Shown: positions 30,536 through 41,925 of the stretch, one piece after another
Position numbering within the stretch: the first letter of the stretch is position 1
Layout of the letters: the number at the start of each line of letters is the position of its first letter
NCBI GenBank assembly: GCA_037903355.1
Contig: JBAJFE010000014.1
Span: forward strand, 7,440,001-7,504,000
Source of the DNA: Trichuris trichiura
Lineage: Eukaryota > Nematoda > Enoplea > Trichinellida > Trichuridae
Length of the DNA stretch: 64,000 nt
Reading direction: 5' to 3'
Made by a program: the position numbers and the translations under genes
The notes under the pieces: generated by a model
Seen by the model: only the letters and a program-made list of their open reading frames with translations
Database searches by the model: none
Told to the model about the DNA's origin: nothing

Positions 30536-31162
30536 GATATAGTATGATGGGAAGCAAGGTATCAGACGAGCGACTGTCGAGGGGTACAACAAGTCACCGG
30601 TTTCGCGGGCGCGTTTCGCCGAATACCCACTGGCACTCCACTTCGCAGGTGTCACGATCTTTCCACTTGACGATGCCCGTAGGTTCTATTGTTCGACTTC
30701 AAGAGAGGATCGCTTCTGTGTGCTTCAGCTTAGGCTTAGGCAAGTTACAGTGCACCAGGGCAGGTGCGCGCAGGTTCTTTGTGTTTCAGTTTAGGCGAGT
30801 AACAGAACCACTGTCCGCGGTTGCAGGAATTGCGGCCAGGTCGTCGGCTCTCTCAAAAGCTATTGCGCAACTGCGTTAATGCCTAATCGGTCGGAAAAAT
30901 AACCTCATTCAGTTAAAGCCAAAAGACTCTGTTTTAATAAACAAGAACAACCACTTTAGCGTTGTGGAAGTGCTTACTCAGGGAATTTTGAGGACATATC
31001 TCGTCGAAATTTTAGTCCAAAAGCTGATCTTGTGTATACTAAGCTGAAATTTTAATGTTTTTGTACGGATGTGGAGAATTTCAGAACAGAACGAACAATG
31101 CATGGTACCTATGTTCTTTTAGTACTGAACGTGTTTCATCTGTTTATTTGTTACAAGTACAG
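30536..31162. other. Unassigned stretch
   Basis: Two CTTAGGCTTAGGCAAG or TTTAGGCGAGTAACAG scraps (near 30729 and 30790) recall the Merlin 3' block. Nothing else is recognised. Confidence 0.3.
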
Positions 31163-31257
31163 TGCAAAGCACTCTTTACACGTATTCATAAACGATACCG
31201 TTAAAATCAGAGCACGTGCGGCTTCGAAAGCTTTGAGGGATTCATTTATGAGTAACA
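31163..31257 (+). CDS. Candidate host exon
   Basis: The acceptor is TTGTTACAAGTACAG and the donor GTAAGTAAAC. The open reading is AKHSLHVFINDTVKIRARAA then SKALRDSFMSN. Not recognised. The strong donor and clean frame favour an exon, but no partner exon was found. Confidence 0.3.
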
Positions 31258-31723
31258 GTAAGTAAACTTTTTGTACTGTAGCCGTAACAAATAAACAGAT
31301 GGAATTCTAAAACGCTGTTAAAAAGTCTTTCATTTCCGATTACTAAACGTGTTGTTTTTGGGATCTGCCATATTCCGCCATCAGCATGTGGGGAATGATA
31401 AAGGTGCTTTGTAGCCTTAATCTAATGAAACGGAACACTTCAAAGAAGATGGGAAGGGTGTGTTTTAAAGGTTTAAGATTAAAGTATGTGTAAGTAGTTT
31501 TGCTACTGAAATGATTTGGGAAAGGAAAAATGAAAAAATCAAATTAGACGAAATGACCTGGTGAAACAAGAACAAAGCAATGGTAAGCAAGTTTGTTTAA
31601 GTCTGAAACTGAACTGTTGGAAGGTTGTACCTTCACAGTCAAGCATAATCAGAGTAACTTTAATGGTTATACAGTGCAAATGGAATAAACGAGTGAACAC
31701 ATATAAGCAGATCGACGTGGAAG

Positions 31724-31770
31724 CAAGAGAGAGGGACAGAGAGAGAGAGAGAGAGTGAGAGAGAGAGAAA
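31724..31770. repeat. (GA)n microsatellite
   Basis: An AG/GA run with a few interruptions, directly left of the hAT-A insertion. Confidence 0.9.
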
Positions 31771-31794
31771 GTTTTAAATAGGGATCGTCTAGAC

Positions 31795-32286
31795 CAGGGG
31801 TTGGGGACGTCCAGTCCGTAGGCCAGATACAGCCTGCGAAACATTGCCTCTCACGCACTGGGGCAACCGCATATAGATGCAAGATTCAGTGAAATGTGAC
31901 TGTGGGGGCTTATTTTTATAATGTGATAAACTTATTGTATATGAATCCTAGTAATAACATAAATCTTGCGTAACAAGTGGGAGAATCAGGCTGGCTAGGA
32001 AGACTGCCTTGCTGTCAGCCATCTGTCGACAAATCGATGCCGTTAGTCTTCGGAGGCAAGCAGTACGCAGCACTAGTGTGCGCGTCGGTACTGTGAACCA
32101 TTGGTCGCCTACTGACCCAAAGTATTATTCTTAACTTGCCTTATCGCTTTGTTCGAGCGGTGACTTTAGTGAACATGTATGCAAAAAAAGGAGGCTTTGT
32201 TTTTCGGCTGAGTATTCAGTACAGTCCGTCAATGGTCTTATAAACGTCTGAACGGCCCGGGACAACAAAAAGGTTTCCCACCCCTG
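31795..32286. mobile_element. hAT-A non-autonomous element, 492 bp, exact TSD
   Basis: It starts CAGGGGTTGGGGACG and ends GGTTTCCCACCCCTG. It is flanked on both sides by the palindromic 8-mer GTCTAGAC (31787-31794 and 32287-32294). Internal blocks match the 15357 copy. It has no coding and is the best-defined member of the family. Confidence 0.93.
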
Positions 32287-32595
32287 GTCTAGACAGCTCC
32301 CAGAAGTCATCGTTCCCACGGCCTCAGATTAATGGTAATAAACAGGTCACAGAGTGACCGTCAATGGACACCATCTATCATCGTTATTCGTGCCTTTGTT
32401 GGAGATCAAAGTCCATTAACACCTCTGGTCTTTTCCTTCCGACACTGTATGGCGTATCAACTCCAACATAAGTAAATAAAGTTAACAAATGTCAAGATAA
32501 GCCAGGAGAGATGTTTGGGTTTCAAGATAAGGTAAAAAGGGTAAGAAGCATTCGCCATTTTGTCGCTGTTAGATTTTAGATGAAGCCCTGTAATG

Positions 32596-32680
32596 CGGGG
32601 CTGGGAAACCTTCTTGCTGCCGCGGGCCGTTTAGACGTTCATAAAACCATTCGCGAGCCCAACCGAAAAACATAGTTTGT
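32596..32680. mobile_element. hAT-A terminal fragment
   Basis: GGGGCTGGGAAACC then CCGCGGGCCGTTTAGACGTT and CATTCGCGAGCC match the end region of hAT-A. The rest of the element is absent. Confidence 0.6.
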
Positions 32681-32815
32681 TAGCTTAACTGCTGACAAAA
32701 CACTCTGAAACATTCTAATAATCGTTAATTGAGTATAGGATATCACGCAGAGTATAGACGTTGGAAACCAGAAACCAGACAGACTGCCAGACGGGATGAA
32801 CAGTCTCCATAAATG

Positions 32816-33808
32816 CAGTAGAACTCCTGAAGTTGACCACTCTTTTATGCTGACCGCCTCCTTAAGTTGACCGAATTTTGACCAGTTGGTTGGTCTGCAC
32901 GTTAATAAGCGCAAGGACAACTCCTATACGTTGACCACCCCTGTAAGTGGGAAGTTGACCGCTTAGCCGTGACCTGGTATATGGACGCAATGCTAATTTG
33001 CAGTCTGTAAGTTGACCACTTCAGTTTGCCCTGTGTCAGTCGCTAGCAGCTGTTAACCGTCGGTGCCTGAATGTGCTATTACTCAACGTTGCGAAGTTTT
33101 TCATTACCGTGCATTGGAAATTCTTGATTACAGAACCGATTCTGTCGCTTGAACGATGCTTTTTTCCATGCTTGCCGGCGCAGCTTGCGCGTTTCCTCAA
33201 TTACATAACCTCCCATCTACGCTTTGGCAGCATTCACCCACTGAGCGAAATATGACGAATCGAGCCTATTTGTATTCGTTCGCGTCGAGCTCAGCTCTAA
33301 TCAGTTGCTTTGCTATAGCCGTGCGTCAGGTGACCTTATCGTGTCTTCGCGAGTAAAGATGGTCCAGCTTACGCAGTAACAGATAGTAGTTGCTACCAAG
33401 CTGGTTACAGTTTGCACTATGGCTGAACGGAAAGAATCGAGAGAGTTGGCACAAAAAAATGAGATGATGAGATGAAAAATGCCCAGAGATGTTGAGCAGG
33501 GTAGCCAGCGCGGATTTCGCCCTTACCGCTTATGTTTGTAGTAAGAACAAGCACTAGTCTAGAATTGACATCTTTTTCGGCAAGCATTGTAGCCTATAAA
33601 AAGCTTATGCATTATTTTCAGTGTTATTTTTATGCATCTCACCGTTTAATAGACCTCCAGTTGATGCTGTGCAATAGAATAAAACGCATACATATGCTAA
33701 TCCATTCAGCCGAGCCAGTTATTCCCACGGTTCCGATATGTTGACCATCCCCTATGTTGACCAGTTTTCGCTGGGCTCTTGGGTGGTCAACTTATGGGGG
33801 TTCTACTG
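32816..33808 (+). mobile_element. Tigger internal-deletion derivative, about 1 kb
   Basis: The left end is CAGTAGAACTCCTGAAGTTG and the right end, inverted, GGGGGTTCTACTG. TA follows on the right (33809) and TG precedes on the left. Several GTTGACC motifs lie in both ends, as in the Tigger at 18205-24895. A transposase start survives at 33419 (MAERKESRELAQKNEMM), after which the coding region is missing. Confidence 0.8.
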
Positions 33809-33979
33809 TACCTACAAGGGAAGGCGAGTGGGTCGGCTCTTTCACACGATTAACAGAAACTGACTCAGGGATGCAAAGAGGATTTATGGAGCGCTCATGA
33901 CCGCTGAGTGCATTCATGTGCGTAAGGAATCCGTGCAGGTGTGAAGCGATGAGGCTAATGTGCGTGCCAGGAAATAAGG

Positions 33980-34375
33980 CGGCGGTATCTTCAAATGCAC
34001 AACAGTTTGCTCGTATGTTTATTTAAGTCACCCCTTGAACAAAGCGATAAGGGGAGATAAAAACAATACTTCAGGTCGGTAGGCGGCCAATGGTCCACGC
34101 TACCGACGGGAACACTAGTGCCCCCTACTGCTTGCCTTCGAAGAATAATGACATCGGTATGTCAGCAGAAAGTTGAGAGCAAGGCACTCTTACTAGCCAG
34201 CCTAATTTCTCCTGCTCGTTACGCAAGATTTATGTTTTTACTAGGATTCACTTACAGTAACTTTATCACATTATGAAAAATAAGCTCCTCAGTCATATTT
34301 CACTGAATCTCGCATGCATGTGCGGTTGCCCCAGCCGGTAGGAAGGACTGTTTCGTAGGCCGGACGTTCCTAACC
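33980..34375. mobile_element. hAT-A fragment, inverted relative to 31795
   Basis: It shares GCGGCCAATGGTCCACG, GTTACGCAAGATTTATG and TGCGGTTGCCCC with the 45430-45843 segment. The right end (GCCGGACGTTCCTAACC) is degraded. No TSD was found. Confidence 0.65.
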
Positions 34376-35214
34376 GCGCTGTAGCGTAACAGGGTGCAAT
34401 ATTTGATTGAGCTGACTACGTTCGTCCACGTACGATTCACCGCTGTACTAAGTCTCCTGTCGGTAGGTGGGCTGTATAGTATCTAGAGGAGTGTTTCGCT
34501 TTTCCAATCATAAACTGGCTCACTTTAATTTTAAACACCTAGACAGGCTCTCTCCCACTCTATTTGAAATACCATTCAAATATTTCATTTAATTTAATCA
34601 TATTATTATATTATGGTATTTCATTTAATCATATTATGATCACCAATTACTCTTTGCTGTCATTAATTCCAAGAAACATTGCTGACGGCGTATGACTAGT
34701 CCTGGAAGCTATGTTTTCATTGATAAAAGGATTTAATTACAGAAAGTTGTTCATCTGACTCTTCGTAATCATTCAAGGGGTTTCTGCTAGGATCTAGATG
34801 TCATGTATGCAGTTTCTGTTAACAGGATCAAAGAGTTTCATTACTTTTTTTGTACAGGCGTTGGCCTGTTTAAATGCTAAAAATGATGTTTGTGTTCACA
34901 AAATATTTAGGGTTTTCAAAGCACACTTGCTTCATCATCAGTGAAAAAGCTCATACAAATACTGGCCAACAAAATTTAGCTTAAATTTGAACTTCAATGA
35001 CAGGTATGAGAACGACACTTTCCACTCTTAAACAGACCAAAGTCAGTATGAAAAACGTCACGAAATGTTCCTTACATCTGGGGAAAGCTTTCCCATCCTT
35101 TGTGAGAAGCTGGATTTTCAAAAACTGAAATGCTACACACATCTCACTTCTGTGTACAGAATGAACCGTTTCATCGAAATGAGGAAAAAATTTCATGGTT
35201 GATTTTTGTTTCAC
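34376..35214. other. Unassigned AT-rich stretch
   Basis: Nothing recognised. Includes low-complexity TATTTCATTTAATCATATTA repeats near 34580-34640. Confidence 0.4.
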
Positions 35215-36040
35215 GGATTTGGCCTGTTTAATATGTCTGTAAGTAAACTTCAAAATTCCCTACCAGCGAATGGATGAGCAGATTGTTAGAAAAAAATACA
35301 GAACAACAATCTGCCATACGCTTCAGAACTGCTCTTGTTCCATCGTCAGCAGTGTAACGGAGGATATGTTTATTCGGTGAGTTAGTTAAATAGCGCATGG
35401 GAACAATGGGTGTGATTAGTTCGGTAGGGCACAGCATTAGAATTTATTAATTATTGTGCCCCATACCTCACCATGATTGATAGTGGAGTTGCTTTTGATG
35501 TAAAGCGCCTATTTTAGACGCCTTAGGGGAAGAAGGCTCTCCTTGCGGATTATCTTTGGTCACGGGTCGAGCGCGCACCGAGAGACGTGCTGCACGATTA
35601 CGTAGGCCTTGATCGCATTCTCCATGGTTTCTTGAGGGTCCGCTGTCAGTGGACGTCCAGGGAGGATAGCAGGTTTCCAGTTGAGTCGTCATTTGGCGTT
35701 CTTGTTCGTCAACGCATTCTTCATGACCTCGCATTCGTTGCAACTGCCCTTTATTTCGTAAACGACAGCTGGTTTGCCGTCAAGGGGACCTTGATCTTGT
35801 CCCTTGATTTTGTCGTTCCTTAAGATCAAGGTTCCTTTTGACAGCAGACCAGCTGTTGTTTGCGAAATAAAGGGTGATTGCAACGCCTCCCACATAGGGG
35901 AAACAGGCAACACTTTACTTCACAGATTCGGCCAACACATGAAGAATGTGTTGACGAACAGCAACGCCAAACGACGGCTCAACTGGGAACCTGCTACCCG
36001 CCCTGGACGTCCACCTTGATCTTAAGGAACCTTGATCTCT
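35215..36040. mobile_element. PLE-3: inverted GIY-YIG copies around a palindrome
   Basis: The left part is minus-oriented: terminal repeat (35215-35440) with a hammerhead-like motif, then degraded endonuclease (PAVVYEIKGSCNE, 35689-35815). From about 35805 a plus-oriented copy reads IKVPFDSRPAVVCEIKGDCN, then ASHIGETGNTLLHRFGQHMK, to TGA near 36019. The two meet at a palindrome (35770-35852, GCTGGTTTGCC to its inverse). The layout matches PLE-2, but both copies are cut down to the endonuclease. TSDs were not identified. Confidence 0.7.
35320..35349 (-). ncRNA. Hammerhead-like motif in PLE-3
   Basis: On the minus strand CTGACGAT, GGAAC, seven-base loop, GTTCT, GAAGCG. The stem includes one G-T pair, and GAAA has become GAAG, so the core is probably inactive. 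Confidence 0.4.
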
Positions 36041-36234
36041 TGTAATTTTTATTGACGGAACGTACGCAGGAACTTCGCAATAAATGCGCAGAGTTTTATC
36101 ATTCAGCTCATGATTTCTGTGGTGAAAATGTTCTTGACATGTTAAGTCTCAACGTTTTTTCAGGTAAAATTGTTCAGATGATTAAGTCTCCATTCTCAAA
36201 ATTTACAACAGCAAATTTTGATCACATTATGTGG
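36041..36234. other. Unassigned spacer
   Basis: No feature is recognised between PLE-3 and repeat E copy 2. Confidence 0.4.
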
Positions 36235-36600
36235 GAGAACACTTGCGCCAAGAACGGAGGCTTCGATTCACTGAACTGTTTACTGATGTAAGCGAGTACA
36301 CGATAGAGGAAAGAGTCCCGTTGGGGAAAACAATGCCTCCTTATATAAGGCATGATGACCCATTAGCGGGGTGACTGAGTTCACTTTGGCGCGACCTTGT
36401 CATCGGTGCGCATTTGAGGGACCACATGCCACGGTCAGTCTCACCCTGGACGCTGGTCATTGCACCTGTTGAGGTGTGACCGCGATTGGGCCACACTGGT
36501 GCGAGACCATTCAGAGCGGTCTTCACGCTAAGCGTCTTCGCTCTGTGCCTTGCGGAATTCATCCTCCTGCTGGCACTGCCACACATTATCAACAATCCAT
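36235..36600 (+). repeat. Unassigned repeat E, copy 2
   Basis: The inverted partner of 30140-30535, about 6 kb away. Long identical blocks (CGATTCACTGAACTGTTTAC, CCAGCGTCC region, CTTATATAAGG) are separated by diverged parts. Stops break the reading preserved in copy 1. Confidence 0.6.
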
Positions 36601-37042
36601 TCATGACTCTGTCATTTCACAAATAAGCAAGCATCCACAAAAAAATTCAAGGATCCATCAAAGCGACTAATTCTTGTCAGGTGGGGTTTATGTTTTTTTC
36701 CTCTTTGCATCAATATACTTAGCCTATGAAAGATTAGAAGACTAGAAAGATTATTACAGACTGCCTTTTGTTCCTTTGCGCCGTTGTTCAGAAACAGAAT
36801 TTGAAGGCCTCTGAGGATCGCTTTTCATCACTTTTAACTGATGGTATTAACACTGTCGCCATCTTGCCATAGGGGGCTACAGATCTGATAAGTTTGTGAG
36901 TCAGGTATCCTATGAAGTTCGCGGCAAAATGAAAGAAGTAGAGCAGGTCACTAATGCACCCTTTTGTCAAGACAACTTGTTTGAGCAGATAATGGCTACA
37001 TTTTTTCATGGAACAAATGAGATTAACCGCATGAGATAGGTT
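36601..37042. other. Unassigned stretch
   Basis: Nothing recognised. Confidence 0.35.
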
Positions 37043-37055
37043 AAAGTCTGTTATC

Positions 37056-37449
37056 ATAGTTGTTCCTCTGGTTCACAGGTTTGGCCTGTTGGATGTATCT
37101 GTAAGTAAACTTCAAAATGCGCTAACAACGAATGGATGAGCAGCTTGTTAGATAAATTACAGAACAAATCAAATACCGTACGTTTCAGAACTGCTCGTGT
37201 TCTGTCGTCAGCAGTTTTGGGGAGACTCCGGTATGGGGAGACTCCCAACACTGCTGACGGCAGAACACGAGCAGTTCCGAAACGTAAGATATTCGATTTG
37301 TTCTGTAATTTATCTAACAATCTGCTCATCCATTCGTTGGTAGAGCATTTTGAAGTTTACTTACAGATACATCCAACACGCTAAACCCGTGAACCAGAGG
37401 AACAACTATGAAACAACGAAAGCCTGTTAAAAGACACCCAGTCTTTCAA
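37056..37449 (+). mobile_element. Palindromic PLE terminal repeats, 13-bp TSD
   Basis: The exact duplication AAAGTCTGTTATC lies at 37043-37055 and 37450-37462. The arms (about 37056-37215 and 37248-37409) are inverted copies ending GTTCCTCTGGTTCAC and GTGAACCAGAGGAAC. The centre holds a small GGGGAGACTCC tandem (37219-37246). A 40-nt tail (37410-37449, GCCTGTTAAAAGACACCC) is on the right only. Confidence 0.9.
37253..37284 (+). ncRNA. Hammerhead-like motif, right arm
   Basis: CTGACGGCA, GAAC, loop, GTTC, CGAAACG. The mirrored arm (37181-37211, minus) carries CTGACGACA, GAAC/GTTC, TGAAACG. The fourth box base differs here (GACGG for GACGA). Confidence 0.45.
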
Positions 37450-37462
37450 AAAGTCTGTTATC

Positions 37463-38244
37463 TGATGTTACCAGCTCAGTCAATTAATTCTTTTGTTATT
37501 AACGGTTGTGAAAGAAGCTGTCCAAAGCTACGCTAGTTTTGTTAAAATAACTTTCTTATTTTTGTTGTCCTAAAACTTCTTCCTCTGTTCAAAGACCTTG
37601 TAATAGTGTGGTAGTCTTAGCTGAAGGGTTTCCGTTTAACTAATAATTTTCAACATTTTATTTTCGCTATAGAATTCTCTGCGTTTTGCCATCATGTTTG
37701 CGCTCAAGACAGGAAACAGTGGCTTGCTGAAAGTTTCGCTCAACGAAGAGATTTCACAGGCTGAACATTCCATACTCAAACTATGCATGTGTATCTTTTG
37801 AATAGCATTAGATCTACATTCATTTTAAGTTTAGACAAACTTTATCGTAGCAAAGTTCTGTTTCTTATTACTTTTCCAGATTGACCGAAATTTCGCCATT
37901 GGTTTCTCTAGGTCGCCTAAGCCTGTACCAAAACTTAAGACCTGCAGCTGAGACTTTTGTCATTCATTTTCTGTTTAACCCGAAAATTAGAAGTGTTCAG
38001 ACAGGATACAATCAGCTCAGTGTAGGCCTGCTGCAGTGGGCGTGCAGGTCCTCAGCCTGCACGGTACAATAAAACCGCCACAAAACAATGATCTCTTACG
38101 GGGCGCAACCACGGGTCATTGCTAAGGCAATTATCATTCATCACAATGCTGTAACATAACACAGGTGCGGTGAGTAACGGAATTCTAGGCACGAACTTTA
38201 CAAGGTCTTCAAATGACTGATATGTTTAGTAACATTTTACGTTT
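37463..38244. other. Unassigned, with one SINE-like relative
   Basis: Positions 37917-38040 resemble the repeat blocks at 8517-8830. The 63-codon frame over it is not considered a gene. Nothing else is recognised. Confidence 0.3.
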
Positions 38245-38255
38245 AACCAAACGCT

Positions 38256-38548
38256 TCAGAAAAAGGGATGTTCTTTAACAGACTTTGGTTGTTTCACAGT
38301 TGATCTTCGGTTCACAGCTTTGGCCTGTCTGGTGTATCTGTGGGTAAACTTCAAACTGCCCTACCGGCGAATTGACCACCCTTACACCACTGACGATAGA
38401 ACAGGAGCAGTTCTGAAACGTACGGCATTGAATTGTTCTGTACGTTTCTCTAACAAGTTGCTCATCCGTTCGCTGGTAGGGCACTCGAAATTTTACTTAC
38501 AGGTGATACCTTAAATACGCTGAAGCCGTAGACTGAGGATCAACTATT
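38256..38548 (-). mobile_element. Palindromic PLE terminal repeats, tail on the left
   Basis: Imperfect flanking repeats AACCAAACGCT (38245-38255) and AACTAGACGCT (38549-38559) match 9 of 11. The tail lies at the left end, next to GTTTCACAGTTGATCTTCGG, whose inverse closes the right end. The left arm is shortened internally compared with the 37056 copy. Confidence 0.65.
38390..38420 (+). ncRNA. Hammerhead-like motif with compensatory stem change
   Basis: CTGACGAT, AGAAC, loop AGGAGCA, GTTCT, GAAACG. The outer pair A-T replaces the G-C of the 12842 copy (GGAAC/GTTCC), so both sides of the stem changed together. Confidence 0.5.
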
Positions 38549-38664
38549 AACTAGACGCTATACAAATTGAAGAAACGAGAGCCGGTTAACCATTTTGTTA
38601 ACAAAATAAGACCATTTAAACCAGTTGACTGAATGCTTATTTTTCAATAATAGAAAAAGCCCAG

Positions 38665-38881
38665 CGTCACTGTGGTCACAGTTTTGAAGAAGAAAATAAA
38701 ACGTTTCATGTGCCTACCAAAGAAAAGAACTGGACGTCAAGAACGTTGTGTTGACAAACAAGACTCGCCGAAAGATCGTCCCGCAAGCTATAAAGCATCA
38801 GATGTTCAACCGGACAGGTTTGAAGAGCTGCTCAGCAGTTTGCAGTCAACAGAAGAGCTAGAGAGAAGTTTATACGGCAAG
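38665..38881 (+). CDS. Candidate host exon
   Basis: After AAGCCCAG the frame is open. It is first basic (VLKKKIKRFMCLPKKRTGRQ), then reads QDSPKDRPASYKASDVQPDR and FEELLSSLQSTEELERSLYG. It ends at AA|GTAGCT, which is either TAG (38882) or a donor. No family is recognised. The composition looks like genuine protein rather than repeat. Confidence 0.35.
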
Positions 38882-39421
38882 TAGCTTACATTCTTGGGAA
38901 ACTTTATCTTCGGGTAATAACGCTAATAGTTTCACTAAATTTAACTGACTGACGAGTTCCATGCGCTCTGTAATGACAAGTCAACTTAGAACTACGGTAC
39001 TCTTCCAAGGAAAATAAGGATTTTGGGAACGAAGTAGCTAATAGTTCTACGTATTTGATAGTTTATGTGTAGGTAACCATGGTTATGTCCCAATAGCAAA
39101 CTCGACTCCAAAACAAAGGTCGGCCGTTAAAACGGTGAACAAACGAATATGCTGAGTCTTTTCGTAAACCTTCAATGCTGGTTTCCTTTAACAAGCTGTC
39201 ATTTCGTCTGTCTCATTTTACAAGCACGTATCACATTAATATGAATAACTATTAAACAGTTGCTGCATTTGAGCTTCGAACGCTTCAGTGACTTTGGAAA
39301 ATTTGGCACATTTAAGAAAACCGAAACGTTCTTTTGGAAAAACTCACTGTTCTCTCCGTCTGACAGGGTCAGAAAATCTACTGACTAAAATATACCGGAG
39401 CATTTTGTTTTTGTACTATTT

Positions 39422-39670
39422 TATGTTGCGAATGCCAAGAAAAAACATTTCGTGACACTGAGACGCTGTTTTAAACAACCTGTCCAGCGGTGCAATTTGC
39501 CCCCTGACAGCAGAGATAAAGAGTCCCAGAACCCAGAAGATAAAGGCTCAGGATCTGATGACGAAAACAGTGGAAGGGCAACAATCAGGGCATCACATGT
39601 GAAAATCATGATACCGCATCTATTGCCAAGAACAGATCTGATTTGCCAATGGTTGGAGGATGTAGTTTGA
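39422..39670 (+). CDS. Candidate C-terminal host exon
   Basis: The open frame ends at TGA 39668. It reads HFVTLRRCFKQPVQRCNLPP, then an acidic stretch (DKESQNPEDKGSGSDDENSG), then ASHVKIMIPHLLPRTDLICQ and WLEDVV. It may belong with 38665-38881, but I found no phase-compatible junction. Not recognised. Confidence 0.3.
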   Translation, partial: YVANAKKKHFVTLRRCFKQPVQRCNLPPDSRDKESQNPEDKGSGSDDENSGRATIRASHVKIMIPHLLPRTDLICQWLEDVV

Positions 39671-39792
39671 CCCGCCTTATGAAGAAAATACTATAAATGA
39701 ATGGAGATGGACCGCTCAGCTATTATTATTATTGCGGCGCATCGCGGATGTCCTGTTGAAGTAAAGCCTGTCTCCCTATCATTGCGACTGAA

Positions 39793-39984
39793 ATGCGGAA
39801 AGCGCATATTCCACTAGTCTCATGCCAGGGCAAACTTCTAGAGTTAGAATTCAGCGAATTTCAGAGAATATAACGATTTTTAGAGAAAGAGCTTCACATG
39901 TGCAGCTAAGTGGGATAGGATCTCAATGTCCATGTTCTCTAGTTTCTTCCTGCCTTCAACAGAGTGTGTGTAGCTGGGCGATGT
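39793..39984 (+). repeat. 192-bp direct repeat, copy 1
   Basis: By eye identical to 41734-41925. Its last base touches the GGGTCTTT end of a Merlin element. Confidence 0.93.
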
Positions 39985-41707
39985 GGGTCTTTTGTGGCAC
40001 GGCGGTGCCGGAAGTATTTGGCGGCAACTTCAAAGGAGGTCAAGTGGAGATTATTGCATAACCTGAACAATGGGTGTCCTAAACTATTGTTCACTGCGCA
40101 CTGATGCGAACGACGCACGTAACCAAAAGAACGATGAACACCTGGACACGATTGCCCGTTCTGGCGATTGTTTCCAACTGCCAGCTACGATTTTGCCGGC
40201 GATCGTGCTCTGCCCTAGCCTAAGCCTAAACCTAAACACAACCCGTGTTCGTGGCTGCTTTTGTATTATGCAGTTTTGACCGTGGCGCAAACGACAAGAA
40301 GCATGGCGCAAAGTAACGTTATTTAGCGATCATGCGCGATGCGTATTAGCGAAAGAAAGCTGCACACCTGGAAACAGTTGCCCGTTCAGGCAATTGTTTT
40401 TAAGTGCGAGCTATAACGACGCCGGCCATCGTGCTCTGCCCTAGCCTAAGCCTAAACCTTAACATAACGCGTGTTCGTTGCTGCTGTTGGGTTATGCAGT
40501 TTTAACCGTGGCGCAAACGACAAGCATAGCGCAAAGTAACGTTATTTAGCGATCACTGAACAAGCGAGCAATGAGTAACGCAAAAAGAGAAAAAGCATAC
40601 GTACTGCTAACGCAGGCGCTCAGCCTGATGAAGGCGACGCGTCAATTTCGCTATAGGCGCATCCGACGGGTTCACTGGGGTGTACCTAATCAGGCAGAAG
40701 GCGTCAGAGGAAGTAAACGTTAACGCTCGACATACCGTTGACTGTGACAACGGCTGTGGCGCTGGCGGCTCGTCCTGTCAGGGTGGGTGCAACCGGAGCA
40801 GCCCTGGCCGTGCAGCAGTCCCTTGCCGCGCAGGGAAAGCACAGCCGCCTTTTCGTCTGGCACTATCTCCTGCAGCCAGTCGATGCCCCTACGAATATTG
40901 CGCCTTCTTCGTGCCACATTTACGCTGCCTTCACTTGTCGATGGGAAGTGGCCACTAGATCCCGGGACAGACTTTACGCAAAATGAGATTTACCCTGTCT
41001 ACCAAGGCACGCCGAAGCTCGGTTGACCTACGACAGTTGACCTCCGATGTTTTTCTCGAATTGCTAGACGAGTTCTCAGCTTGAACACCTGCATGCCGCA
41101 TTGTGTTTCCCGTACCTTCAATGCAAGCGCAGGTGCTACATTCCATCACCTTCGTTAATCGCTACAGGTCACTAGACGCATCAGTGACAAAAGCATACGC
41201 TATTACATTGCAGTGTAGCGACATACTTCGGCGCTAATCCGTTAGACCGACAGGCGTAACGCAGAATGAGATTTACCCTGTCTAGAAACGCACGCCGCAG
41301 CTAGGACACTTGACCTCCGATGTTTTTCTCGAATTGCTAGACGAGATCTCAGCTGGAACACCTGCATGCCTCATTGTACTACCCATACCTTCAATGAAAG
41401 CGCAGGTGCTACATTCCCTCATCTTCGCTAATTCCTACGGGTCACTAAACACACCAGTGACACAAACAGACGCTGTTACAATGCAGTGCAACCGAAATAG
41501 TTCGGCGCGAAACAGTTAGACCGACAACCGGGTCGCTGCATGAGCCCGTTACGTTACAGTTTGGCAGATTGCTTCGGCGCTAATCTGTTATACCGATAAC
41601 CGGATCCTGTTGTGCTGCTGATAACCTTTTACGATGCTGTAGAGAGGGAGATTACGCTGTGAAGTAGCCGCCTGACACTTCCGGCGTCGCCGTGTCATCA
41701 TAGACCC
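39985..41707 (-). mobile_element. Merlin copy e, rearranged inside
   Basis: The left end is GGGTCTTTTGTGGCACGG (with GGCGGCAACTTCAAAGGAGG) and the right end CATCATAGACCC. Minus-strand transposase N-terminus survives at 40760-40917 (NIRRGIDWLQEIVPDEKAAV, GKGLLHGQG), then the catalytic domain is deleted. Two tandem duplications enlarge it: about 40137-40323 with 40368-40552, and 40977-41258 with 41259-41540. The left and right flanks do not show a matching 8-bp TSD. Confidence 0.7.
40977..41540. repeat. Tandem duplication, 282-bp period
   Basis: ACGCAAAATGAGATTTACCC (40977) recurs at 41259. CGATGTTTTTCTCGAATTGC and GCAGGTGCTACATTCC also recur at the same spacing. A partial third unit (GGCGCTAATCTGTTA) follows. 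It lies in Merlin 5' non-coding sequence. Confidence 0.85.
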
Positions 41708-41733
41708 GTTACGCCTCCTATCCTGGGACGAAT

Positions 41734-41925
41734 ATGCGGAAAGCGCATATTCCACTAGTCTCATGCCAGGGCAAACTTCTAGAGTTAGAATTCAGCGAAT
41801 TTCAGAGAATATAACGATTTTTAGAGAAAGAGCTTCACATGTGCAGCTAAGTGGGATAGGATCTCAATGTCCATGTTCTCTAGTTTCTTCCTGCCTTCAA
41901 CAGAGTGTGTGTAGCTGGGCGATGT
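41734..41925 (+). repeat. 192-bp direct repeat, copy 2
   Basis: Identical by eye to 39793-39984, offset 1941 bp. Upstream, 26 bp after the Merlin end, lies CCTCCTATCCTGGGACGAAT, similar to the CTCCCTATCATTGCGACTGA left of copy 1. Confidence 0.93.
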
